Assembly: GCA_027483345.1 (NCBI GenBank) | Contig: JAIXUV010000137.1 | Coordinates: 1-47,664 of the forward strand | Length of the DNA: 47,664 nucleotides | Direction of reading: 5' to 3' | Source of the DNA: Verrucomicrobiales bacterium | Lineage (GTDB): Bacteria; Verrucomicrobiota; Verrucomicrobiia; Limisphaerales; UBA9464 | In this document: one piece after another, positions 39,037 through 47,664 of the stretch | Numbering within the stretch: the first letter of the stretch is position 1 | How the letters are laid out: the number at the start of each line of letters is the position of its first letter | Program-made: the position numbers and the translations under genes | Notes under the pieces: generated by a model | What the model saw: the letters and a program-made list of their open reading frames with translations, nothing else | What the model was told of the DNA's origin: nothing | The model's database searches: none

Positions 39037-40854
39037 ATGGGCGTTTTTCTCCGGCAGTTGTGGCCGTTTGTCCGCACCCACCGCAGCCGTTTGATGGCCG
39101 GTGTCGGCGCCGGGTTGCTCTATGCCCTGGGCAGCGGGCTGCTCATGCTGGCGGTCAAGCTGGTGTTCGACGCGGTGTTCCCGACCGCCGGAGCCCGTTC
39201 CCTCGAGGAGTCCCTCGCCAAGATCCCGGAGATCGTCCGCGATCCGATCCTCCAGCTCTACGCCCGTGTGCGCATCGGCGCGGACTCGCCCGCGCTGGGC
39301 TGGATCATCGCCGCAGTCCCGATCGCCATGATGCTCCGCGGTACCGGGGCGTTCCTGTGCGTCTATTGCATGACCTGGGTCGGTTCCGCCACGGTGCACG
39401 ATCTCAGGGTCCGGATCTTCGAACACCTGCAGCGTCTCTCACTGGACTACTTCGGATCCGCCCGGACCGGCGATCTGCAGTCGCGTCTGATGAACGAGAC
39501 CTTGGCCATCCAGGGGTGCATCGGGCAGGGGTTCTCCACGGTGGCTCGGGATCCAGCCACCATAGTGGGCATCGTCTTCCTGCTGGCGTTCATGCAGCCG
39601 CGTCTGACGGCGGTGGCGCTGGTGGTGTTCCCCCTTGTGGTGGTGCCGGTGGTGGTCTATGGGCGCAAGGTGCGTCGGTCTTGGAAGGCGGCACAGCTGC
39701 ACACCGCCGAGTTGACCGACCAGCTTCAGGAGAACTTCACCGGCATCCGGGTGGTGAAGGCCTTCAACCTGGAGGCGATGATGGCGGGACGGTTCGCGTC
39801 CACCTCGAAGCGCATCACCTCGCAGTACATGCGCTTCCTGCGCAACCTCGAGTTGCCGGGGCCGATGATCGAGACGGTCGGTTCGATCGGCGTGTGCCTG
39901 ATGCTCTTCCACGTGGTGGGCCTTTCCGCCGACCAGAGGCCGTCGGCAGGCGACTTCACCTCGTTCGTGGGCTCGCTGTTCGCGCTGTACCAGCCGGTGA
40001 AGAACCTTTCCCGGCTTTGGAGCCAGTTGGAGCAGGGGCGGGTTGCCGGAGAACGGCTGTTCCCGATCTTGGAAACCGCGCCCAGCATCCCGGAACCTGC
40101 GGTGCCCCAGCGGCTTTCGGCGCAGGGTGCCGAGATCGTTTTCGAGGACGTCTCCTTTGCCTATGGGGAGAAGACAGTGGTCCGCGATTTCAACCTAGTG
40201 ATGAGGCCGGGTTCCTTGGTGGCTCTCGTGGGGGCCAGTGGTTCGGGGAAGACCACGGTGACCAATCTCCTGTTGCGGTTCCACGATCCGGCGACCGGTT
40301 CGATCCGCATCGGGGGCACGGACCTACGCGAGGTGGGGACGAAGGAACTGAGATCCCAAATGGCGATCGTCACCCAGGACACCCTGCTCTTCAACGACAC
40401 CATCCGGGCGAACATCCGTATGGGGCGGCTGGAAGCGACCGATGCCGAGGTGGAGCAGGCGGCGCGTCATGCGAACGCACACGAGTTCATCCTGGCCCGC
40501 CCCGGCGGATATGAAGCGGTGGTGGGTGAGCGTGGAGCGGGACTTTCCGGAGGACAACGCCAACGCATCGCCATCGCGCGGGCCCTGCTGAGGAACGCGC
40601 CGATCCTAGTGCTCGACGAAGCCACCAGCGCATTGGACAGCGAGTCCGAGCGACTGGTGCAGGCGGAGTTGGAGGTCCTGATGGAAGGCCGGACCACGCT
40701 GTGCATCGCGCACCGGCTTTCGACCATCCAGAAGGCGGACCTGATCGTGGTGATGGATGGCGGACGGATCGTCGAACAGGGAACGCATGCCGGGTTGCTG
40801 GCCCGGGAAGGAGCCTATGCCCGGCTCCATGCGATCCAGTTTGGGGAAGGGTGA
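39037..40854 (+). CDS. ABC transporter, fused permease/ATP-binding (MsbA/lipid-exporter-like)
   Basis: Walker A 'GASGSGKTT', signature 'LSGGQRQRIAIARALL', Walker B 'ILVLDEATSALD', H-loop 'IAHRLSTI'; N-terminal exporter TM domain. Confidence 0.93.
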   Translation: MGVFLRQLWPFVRTHRSRLMAGVGAGLLYALGSGLLMLAVKLVFDAVFPTAGARSLEESLAKIPEIVRDPILQLYARVRIGADSPALGWIIAAVPIAMMLRGTGAFLCVYCMTWVGSATVHDLRVRIFEHLQRLSLDYFGSARTGDLQSRLMNETLAIQGCIGQGFSTVARDPATIVGIVFLLAFMQPRLTAVALVVFPLVVVPVVVYGRKVRRSWKAAQLHTAELTDQLQENFTGIRVVKAFNLEAMMAGRFASTSKRITSQYMRFLRNLELPGPMIETVGSIGVCLMLFHVVGLSADQRPSAGDFTSFVGSLFALYQPVKNLSRLWSQLEQGRVAGERLFPILETAPSIPEPAVPQRLSAQGAEIVFEDVSFAYGEKTVVRDFNLVMRPGSLVALVGASGSGKTTVTNLLLRFHDPATGSIRIGGTDLREVGTKELRSQMAIVTQDTLLFNDTIRANIRMGRLEATDAEVEQAARHANAHEFILARPGGYEAVVGERGAGLSGGQRQRIAIARALLRNAPILVLDEATSALDSESERLVQAELEVLMEGRTTLCIAHRLSTIQKADLIVVMDGGRIVEQGTHAGLLAREGAYARLHAIQFGEG

Positions 40855-41245
40855 GCGGAAGCAGGTAGCGGAGAGCGTAGCGCGGGGAGAAAAGAGCCGC
40901 GTCGGGGCAGGGGCAAATCGGGAATCGGGAATCAGGATTCTCGGATTCCTGCCGGAGAGCACCGGTTCGTGACGCCTTCTCCTGCGAGAGACCCGACAAC
41001 AAGCGTTTTGGGGACGGTTTCCGTCGCTCAACGTCCCCGGCGCGGTATTCCGAACTTCTTCGGCTTAAAGGCCTCCGGGCTGGGGGCTGCCGGCATCTTC
41101 CAGGGCTCTTTCCAGACCCTTGGAGTCGTGAGCCGAGATCTGGATTTCCTCAGCCGGAAAATGCTTCCAATCAGAGACTTGTGAAGGTGAATGGTGGAGT
41201 GTTTCGACGGATTGGGCTGGGAAAGCCGTCCTTGGAAAAGGAAAC

Positions 41246-41290
41246 GGCGGGCTTTGGGGTGACACACGGATTACACCGCCAAAGCCCGCC
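41246..41290. repeat. Strong intergenic hairpin between convergent genes
   Basis: Perfect 12-bp inverted repeat GGCGGGCTTTGG (41246-41257) / CCAAAGCCCGCC (41279-41290), with nested GGTG/CACC in the 21-nt loop. Confidence 0.75.
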
Positions 41291-41522
41291 GGCCTTGCTC
41301 CCACTCAGGAGCAAAAGTGAAAAAATGAGAGACCAAGCCCTAGGGGCCTGACCTGTAGTATCGGGAGAACGGCCATTGGATAGTCGGACCTTGCCCAGAG
41401 GGTCAAGCCCCGACTCGTCCTTTGAACGTCGACCGGGTACAGAGTAGAGCGGGTTGCCATTGGAGTCCACCGGTGCTGAGTGACTTCCATGTGACTGGTT
41501 GGACGGAACCGATGCCTGGGCC

Positions 41523-44231
41523 TCATTCGGTTACCAGTCGGACGCGGAAATACGAGGCGCTGCCAGAAGCGGTGACCACGAACCGGCGGGTGCCGTTGAT
41601 TTCGGTGAGGGTTCCGTTGGCGGGGAGCCATCCGGTGGGGGAGGCAAGGTCGTTGTTCCGTTCCACGACGACGTCGCCGGCGGTGGCGGGCCATTCGAAG
41701 CCGAGTTGTCCGCCGAGGGTGACCGGACGGAGGGGTGGAAGCGCGGGAAGCGTTCCCAGGTCGATCTTCCAAAGCGGCCTCGGGAAGGCCTCATTCAAGG
41801 CCCGGAAGCTGCCTCCGGCCCAGAGCTGGGATCCGCTCAACACGAGCTTCGCACGGGGCGACGGGTAGTCGACCAAGGCGATGGGGCTGTTGAAGCTGCG
41901 GTCGAGCCGGCCGTTGCGGTCGATGCGGATCAGGCCGTGGACCTCGTTGGTGCCGTAGTGGTCGAAGTTGCCGGCCACGTAGATGCGGTCGAGAGCGTCA
42001 CGGGCGAGCGCAAGCACCGACGGGATCCCGAACGGTCGGAAGTTCCGGAAGCCCTGGTGTTGGAAGCCGGCATTCACTTGTCCGTTGGGGGAAATCAACG
42101 CCAGCTGGCTGGGACCGCCGCCGGGGAGGGTGCTGAAGCTGCCGCCCACCAGGACCGAGCCGTCGGACAATTCCACGGCGGTTTCGAATTGGCCGCCGAA
42201 GCGGAGGACGCTGTAGGCCACAGAAGGCCCGATGGCTGGGTCGGAAAGGGTGTCGAAGGACTCGCCTCCGGTATTGCCGGGGACCGACAGCGGCTGGAAA
42301 CCGGGATGATCGGTTCCGTCCGGCCGGATCCTGGCCAAGGATGTCTCCCCATCGACCCCGCCGATCTCGACGTAAGCCGAGCCATCGGAGGCCTCGGCGA
42401 GGATGCGGACCGATCCGAGGCGGATCTGCACGCCATTGCGATCCAGATGGAACAGGGAGGAAGCCTCTTCGCGTCCACGGATCTGGAATCCGGGGGCGAT
42501 GGAGCCGTCCCGGCTGCGGCGGGTGAGCCAGAGTTGGGTGTCGAGCGGTGCGTTGAACCCGAAGGGCACTGCGTCGAGGCCGGCTTGGGCGTCGGTTCCG
42601 GCGTACCAGAGCGAGCCGTCCCGCGCTGGATAGATCTGGGCAACGAAGTGCTCCGGCGGGGTGAACGTGGTGTCGGGCAGGCCGTTTGTCGTGAACCGCC
42701 GCACACCGTCGAAGACCGGTGGAGCAAGAGGATCGACGCCGTGGAGACGTCCGGAAAAGTAGAGTCCGGTGGACGGAGTGCCCGTGATCTCGAGTGCGTT
42801 TTCGAGGACCTCCGGGAGTGCGTCGGGAGCCACGGCATCGAGACCGGGCTGTTGGGCGGCCGGGGTTCCATCGGCCTCAAGGAGGAGCAATCCGTCCGCC
42901 GGAAGGGCTCCGACCCGGTTGAACTTGCCGGCGAGTGCGACGCGGCCGCCGGGTAGGAGCGCGAAGGAGGTTTCGACGGAAGTCCCGAAGCCTTGGACGG
43001 CGAAGGAACGGTCCGGCACGCCATTGGAGTTCACGATCGTGACCCCCTGTTCGGGCAATCCGCCAGGCATGACGATCCGACCATCGTCCAAGGCCCCGAC
43101 CCAGAATATCGGGGCGGAGCGGACCGCGGAGAAGGTCGGATCGGGAGTTCCGTTGGCGTTCAGGCGACGCAGTCCGTCCTGAGCGACCACGAGCCGGTCA
43201 TCGGGCTGGATCAGCAGCATGCGCGGGTAGTCCGGCGCGGGGATGTCGGAGAGCTGGGTCCGAAGGGTGAGTTGGAAGGACGGATCGACCCGGCCGTCCA
43301 AGTCGAAGCGCAGGGCGACGAAGCGGTTGGTGGTGCGTTGGGTGGAAGGCACCGTCGGAGGGAGGGTCGCCGGCATGAGCATGTTGCCGACGACGACGAG
43401 TTTCCCGTCGGACTGGAAACCGATGCCGCGGACGACACCGCCGAGGGTGGTGGACAGGGAGCGGCTCCCGGCGAAGGAAGTGTCGAGCACGCCGTTGGGA
43501 AGGTAGCGGGCGAGATTGTACCGGGGGTCGGCGCCGGCGGTGATGAAGGTCCCTCCGAGGTAGAAGCGGCCCTGCGGGTCGACCAAGGGAGGGGCGAAGA
43601 TGAAGCTCAGGCCGTTGGCGAGCAGGACGGGACGGTTGAAGAACGGATCGACCTGGCCGTTGGCGTAGAGCTTCACGACCGTGGCCGTCGGGGTTTCGAT
43701 GGCGGAGGGATGGGGATTGCCGATCTGGTTGCCGGAAACCGCCACCAGGATGTCCCCGTTGGGCAGCGGGGTGAGGAAGCGGATGCCTTGAGTGAAGCCC
43801 TTCGCTTCGAAGCCGGTGTCCCTGGATCCATCGGCGTTGAGGCGGACGACCACCTCGGCACCGGTGGCGGAGTACGCCACGAGCCACTTGCCGTCCTGGG
43901 TCCGGGCCACCGCGCCCACGCTGTAGGCCAGGGCTCCCGGGCGGAACTCCGGATTCACGGAGCCGTCCCCGCGCAGGAGGATCGGGGCACCGGTCAACTG
44001 GCCGTTGGCCCGATCCAATTGCTGGAACCAGAACATCATGCCACCGGAGCCATCCGGGACGAACCGACTGGGACCTTGGGAAAGGGACCGGCCGGTGAAC
44101 CGTTGCCAGACGTCCGGAGCCCGGAACGGGGTCAGACTTTGGCCTGAGGCTGGGGAGATGGCGTCGAAGGCGAGGGCAAGACCCAGCGCCTGGAACCAGC
44201 GGGGAGACTGGAGCATGGAGGGTGTTAGCAA
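41523..44231 (-). CDS. Secreted delta-60 repeat (beta-propeller-like) protein
   Basis: 902 aa; recurring 'xDGRVDPSFQLTL', 'NGVLDTSFAG', 'NADGSRDTGFEAKG', 'NGRLDRSFNSP' units; N-terminal hydrophobic segment. Start could be ATG 44216. Confidence 0.87.
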   Translation of the reverse strand: MLTPSMLQSPRWFQALGLALAFDAISPASGQSLTPFRAPDVWQRFTGRSLSQGPSRFVPDGSGGMMFWFQQLDRANGQLTGAPILLRGDGSVNPEFRPGALAYSVGAVARTQDGKWLVAYSATGAEVVVRLNADGSRDTGFEAKGFTQGIRFLTPLPNGDILVAVSGNQIGNPHPSAIETPTATVVKLYANGQVDPFFNRPVLLANGLSFIFAPPLVDPQGRFYLGGTFITAGADPRYNLARYLPNGVLDTSFAGSRSLSTTLGGVVRGIGFQSDGKLVVVGNMLMPATLPPTVPSTQRTTNRFVALRFDLDGRVDPSFQLTLRTQLSDIPAPDYPRMLLIQPDDRLVVAQDGLRRLNANGTPDPTFSAVRSAPIFWVGALDDGRIVMPGGLPEQGVTIVNSNGVPDRSFAVQGFGTSVETSFALLPGGRVALAGKFNRVGALPADGLLLLEADGTPAAQQPGLDAVAPDALPEVLENALEITGTPSTGLYFSGRLHGVDPLAPPVFDGVRRFTTNGLPDTTFTPPEHFVAQIYPARDGSLWYAGTDAQAGLDAVPFGFNAPLDTQLWLTRRSRDGSIAPGFQIRGREEASSLFHLDRNGVQIRLGSVRILAEASDGSAYVEIGGVDGETSLARIRPDGTDHPGFQPLSVPGNTGGESFDTLSDPAIGPSVAYSVLRFGGQFETAVELSDGSVLVGGSFSTLPGGGPSQLALISPNGQVNAGFQHQGFRNFRPFGIPSVLALARDALDRIYVAGNFDHYGTNEVHGLIRIDRNGRLDRSFNSPIALVDYPSPRAKLVLSGSQLWAGGSFRALNEAFPRPLWKIDLGTLPALPPLRPVTLGGQLGFEWPATAGDVVVERNNDLASPTGWLPANGTLTEINGTRRFVVTASGSASYFRVRLVTE

Positions 44232-44389
44232 GCCGCACTCCCCCTTGCCAAGCCGCCGATGGGCACGGGTTGCCCACCTTGCTCAGCTTGAGGTAACGAC
44301 GGTTGGAATGGAGCGCTCTGCTCGCGCCATGGCGATTGGATCGGCTCCTTGAAGCGGGGTCGGTTTCCCGGGGATGTTCCCGGAGGCGC

Positions 44390-45760
44390 ATGAGCCCTTC
44401 GATTCGACTTCTGCGGAACCTGCTCCCTGTCCTCGGACTGGCTTCCCTCCCATTGACCGCGGGTCCATGGAGACTGGAGGAGATCCTGGGCTTGCCGGAG
44501 TGGCTGAAGGTGGCGGGGGAACAGCGGACCCGTTACGAAACCCTCGACGGTCAGTTCCGGGCCGGACGCCAGGGTGGAGATCAGGCCTTGGCGATGCGCA
44601 CCAGCCTCACCGCCGAACTCAACACGCACCCGGTCGGGCTGTTCACCGAGATCCTCGATGCCCGGGAGTATCTCACCGACGTCGGTTCTCCGATCGACAA
44701 CACCATGGTCAATCCCTTGGAGGTGCTTCAGGCGCACGTCCGCTGGGAAGCCGGCGACCTGATCCCGGGTGGGACCAATACGTTGAAGCTGGGACGCGAG
44801 ACCTTGGACCTGGGAAATCGCCGGTTGGTGGCCCGCAACGCCTTCCGCAACACCATCAACGCGTTCACCGGAGCGGACTGGCTCTGGTCCGGCAGCCGCG
44901 GTGATTCCGTGCGGGCGTTCTGGTTCCTGCCGGTCCAGAGGCTCCCGGACGACGCAACCTCGCTGCTCGACAACGAGATCGTCGCGGACACGCAGGATCT
45001 CGACCGGCAATTCCTCGGGATGCATGCGACCTCGCGCAAACTGGCCGCGGATCTCCGTGCCGAGGTCTACTGGTACACCTTGCTGGAGGAGAACGATCCG
45101 ACGAGTCGTGGTCGGCGTCTGCACACCCCGGGTTTCCGGACATTCCGTCGGCCTGGCGTGGGGAAGTTCGACCTCGAGATCGAATCGGCGCTGCAGCGAG
45201 GCACCTCCAAGTCCGGGATCGGGAATCTTCCGGAACTCGACCACACCGCCTACTTCCTCCACGGATCGGCCGGGTACACGATCGATGTGCCGTGGACACC
45301 GAGGTTCGAGGTCGCCTACGACCAAGCCTCGGGCGACGGGTCCGCGTCGGACGGGCGCAACCAGCGTTTTGATACCCTCTTCGGAGCACGCCGTTGGGAG
45401 TACGGTCCGACCGGGATCTATGGGGCCATCGCGCGGGCCAACCTGCGTTCGCCAGGGGTCTCGCTCGGCGTGCGTCCCCGGAAGGGCCTGGAGGCCTCGG
45501 GGGCCTTTCGGCAGGTCTGGTTGGACTCCGCCGTCGACGCCTTCACGGCCGCGGGTGTCCGGGACGCGTCGGGCGGAGCCGGGGTGGACGCGGGACGGCA
45601 ACTCGAGCTTCGTCTGCGTTGGGAGGCCTTGCCCGGGAACCTCCGGTTCGACACCGGTGTCACGTGGTTCCTCCGCGGCGACTTCCTGCGTCTGGCACCG
45701 AATGCCGCCCGGAATGGCGACACCACCTACGCCTACTTCGAGGCCACGATGACCTTCTAG
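44390..45760 (+). CDS. Alginate-export-type outer-membrane beta-barrel protein
   Basis: N-terminal signal-like 'LLRNLLPVLGLASLPLTAGPW', then 'LKVAGEQRTRYETLDGQFR', 'LKLGRETLDLGNRRLVARNAFRNTINAFTGADW'; C-terminal residue F. ORF track starts at 44303; ATG 44390 preferred. Confidence 0.7.
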   Translation: MSPSIRLLRNLLPVLGLASLPLTAGPWRLEEILGLPEWLKVAGEQRTRYETLDGQFRAGRQGGDQALAMRTSLTAELNTHPVGLFTEILDAREYLTDVGSPIDNTMVNPLEVLQAHVRWEAGDLIPGGTNTLKLGRETLDLGNRRLVARNAFRNTINAFTGADWLWSGSRGDSVRAFWFLPVQRLPDDATSLLDNEIVADTQDLDRQFLGMHATSRKLAADLRAEVYWYTLLEENDPTSRGRRLHTPGFRTFRRPGVGKFDLEIESALQRGTSKSGIGNLPELDHTAYFLHGSAGYTIDVPWTPRFEVAYDQASGDGSASDGRNQRFDTLFGARRWEYGPTGIYGAIARANLRSPGVSLGVRPRKGLEASGAFRQVWLDSAVDAFTAAGVRDASGGAGVDAGRQLELRLRWEALPGNLRFDTGVTWFLRGDFLRLAPNAARNGDTTYAYFEATMTF

Positions 45761-45870
45761 CGGAACGATCAGGAAGGGACCGGTACGCCAAGGCGGCCAA
45801 GCCGCCGAGGAAGGGGAAAAGGTTGGCTGTTGCTGGCCGAACCGCACACCGGTCGTTGTTCGCCCTTTTC

Positions 45871-45956
45871 GGTTCCGGGATCGGGAAAGGAGGAGGAGTC
45901 CGCAGCTTGGCCGCCGCGGCTGCCTGCGGGAAATCGTTAATCCCCGATCGGGAACC
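45871..45956. repeat. Imperfect inverted repeat upstream of the U32 peptidase gene
   Basis: GGTTCCGGGATCGGG (45871-45885) vs CCCCGATCGGGAACC (45942-45956, reverse complement GGTTCCCGATCGGGG). Confidence 0.6.
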
Positions 45957-46024
45957 ATGAATGCCCTCGGGCGGCGGAGCGGACGGTTGCAGATTCAGGC
46001 CTGAACTTCGGAAGGGGTGCGTGC

Positions 46025-47664
46025 ATGATCCGGACGTTGAGCGCGACCGAGTCCAAGTCCGAAACCGTCCCCACGGCACCGACCGCCCCGATGGCGTTGC
46101 CGGAACTGCTGGCTCCGGCCGGCGACTGGGAGTGTGCGCGCGCCGCGGTCGAGAACGGCGCCGATGCGATCTACTTCGGCCTCGACCGGTTCAACGCCCG
46201 CATGCGGGCCCGGAACTTCACCGAGGCCGACCTGCCTGCGTTGATGGAGTTCCTGCACCGGCGCGGAGTGCGTGGCTACGTCACCTTCAACACGCTCGTC
46301 TTCACCGACGAACTTCCCGCCGCGGCCGACTACCTGAGGTCCATCATCGCCGCCGGCGTGGACGCCGCGATCGTCCAGGACATCGGCATCTGCCGCCTGA
46401 TCCGGAGATTGTCGCCGGACTTCCCGATCCACGGATCCACGCAGATGACGATCACGCATCCGACCGGCGTGGACTTCGCGCGGGAACTGGGCTGCGACCT
46501 CGTCGTTTTGGCCCGGGAGAATTCCATCAAGGAGATCCGGGCCATCCGGACGGCCCTGTCCGCTCCGGCCGCCGACGGTTCTCCGACCGTCGACCGCAAC
46601 CTGCCGTTGGAGGTGTTCGTGCACGGGGCGCTGTGCGTCGCCTATTCGGGTCAGTGCCTGACCAGCGAGGCCCTCGGCGGACGCAGCGCCAACCGCGGCG
46701 AATGCGCACAGGCATGTCGGATGCCGTATGAGCTGGTGTCGGACGGCAAGACGGTCGACCTCGGCGACCGCCGCTACCTCCTTTCGCCGCAGGATCTGGC
46801 CGGACTCGAGGTGATTCCGGAGCTCGTGGCGGCCGGTGTTTCCTCGCTGAAGATCGAAGGTCGGCTCAAGTCGCCGGAGTACGTGGCCAGCATCACGCGC
46901 GTGTACCGGAAAGCCTTGGACGCGCTCAGGTCGGCCTCCCCGGATCCCGAATCGCGGATCGGAAACCAGAAGTACGAGTTGGAGATGGCGTTCAGCCGGG
47001 GCCTCTACACGGGATGGTTCCGTGGGATCCAGAACCAGGAACTGGCGCATGCCCGTTTCGGGAAGAAGCGGGGCGTGCTGGTGGGCGTCGTGGAGGCCGT
47101 GGGACGCGAGGCGGTGCGCGTGCGACCCGAGGCGCCGGTGAAGCCGGGCGATGGCGTGGGCTTCGACGCCGGTCGGCCCGACCTGCCCGAAGAGGGCGGC
47201 CGGGTGTTCACCGTGCGGCCGACGCGGGAAGGGTTGGTCGAGCTGGAATTCGGCCGGGGCGCGGTGGACTTCAGCCGCATCCGGCCAGGTGACCGCATTT
47301 GGAAGACGGATGATCCGGAGCTCAGCCGCGAGCTGCGGAAGACGTTCGAGGGCGATGCGATACGGCATCAGCAGCCCGTGGACATGGAGGTCCACGGCCA
47401 CGCGGGCGCGCCGTTGACGCTGGTCGCTCGCGACCTCCAAGGGCATGTGGTGGAGGTGGCTTCGGAACTGCCGTTGGCGGTGGCGCAGAAGCGTCCGCTG
47501 TCCACCGAGGGGTTGCGCGAACAGCTCGGTCGCCTGGGTGGAACGCCCTTCCGACTCGGCCGCCTCGACAACCGGCTCGAAGGGGAGGTCATCCTGCCGG
47601 TCAGCGAACTGAACCGACTGCGCCGCGATCTGGCCGGACGTTTGGAAGCCCTTCGGGCGTCGCC
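46025..47664 (+). CDS. Peptidase U32 family protein (YdcP/RlhA-like), partial at window end
   Basis: Open from ATG 46025 to the end (not in ORF track): 'LPELLAPAGDWECARAAVENGADAIYFGLDRFNARMRARNF', 'FVHGALCVAYSGQCLTSEALGGRSANRGECAQACRMPYEL', 'LKIEGRLKSPEYVASITRVYRKALD'. Confidence 0.93.
   Translation, partial: MIRTLSATESKSETVPTAPTAPMALPELLAPAGDWECARAAVENGADAIYFGLDRFNARMRARNFTEADLPALMEFLHRRGVRGYVTFNTLVFTDELPAAADYLRSIIAAGVDAAIVQDIGICRLIRRLSPDFPIHGSTQMTITHPTGVDFARELGCDLVVLARENSIKEIRAIRTALSAPAADGSPTVDRNLPLEVFVHGALCVAYSGQCLTSEALGGRSANRGECAQACRMPYELVSDGKTVDLGDRRYLLSPQDLAGLEVIPELVAAGVSSLKIEGRLKSPEYVASITRVYRKALDALRSASPDPESRIGNQKYELEMAFSRGLYTGWFRGIQNQELAHARFGKKRGVLVGVVEAVGREAVRVRPEAPVKPGDGVGFDAGRPDLPEEGGRVFTVRPTREGLVELEFGRGAVDFSRIRPGDRIWKTDDPELSRELRKTFEGDAIRHQQPVDMEVHGHAGAPLTLVARDLQGHVVEVASELPLAVAQKRPLSTEGLREQLGRLGGTPFRLGRLDNRLEGEVILPVSELNRLRRDLAGRLEALRAS

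Noticed and set aside
38970-40514. 514-aa plus-strand ORF overlapping the ABC transporter
   Set aside because: Alternate-frame shadow; the 39037-40854 frame carries all ABC motifs.
41499-44147. Long plus-strand ORFs (41499-42956, 42993-44147) opposite the delta-60 gene
   Set aside because: Antisense shadow of repeats; Gly/Glu/Val-rich low-information translations.
45995-47446. 483-aa reverse ORF opposite the U32 peptidase
   Set aside because: The plus strand encodes an unmistakable U32 protein open to the window end.

Overview
The window looks like a polysaccharide/O-antigen (EPS/LPS) biosynthesis locus from a high-GC bacterium. I infer Verrucomicrobiota from the RCC1/TSP3 and delta-60 secreted giants and the EpsI-like protein, not from any search. 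High-GC backbone genes flank and interrupt two lower-GC blocks (about 11-30 kb and 34-38.9 kb). The main modules are: GDP-fucose-type genes (gmd, fcl); an unusual dTDP-6-deoxyhexose module (rfbA, a plant NRS/ER-like reductase, rfbB, and a Zn-knuckle 4-epimerase, with no recognisable rfbC or rfbD); a GDP-heptose module (hddC-gmhA-hddA) plus hldD; a flippase, polymerase/ligases, glycosyltransferases, methyltransferases and acyltransferases; and an MsbA-like ABC transporter. The accessory blocks are punctuated by up to five ISL3-family copies in different stages of decay, a dead IS630 and an IS110 fragment. The observations most worth following up are: (1) the RmlC/RmlD-less rhamnose/6-deoxytalose module and a second, decayed high-GC copy of its key enzyme 20 kb away; (2) a dispersed heptanucleotide repeat (GACGCCY)n placed just upstream of several backbone sugar-nucleotide genes, sometimes in inverted pairs and once read into an ORF N-terminus; (3) ISL3-bounded modular architecture. 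All calls come from reading the sequence and remembered family motifs; no database search was run.
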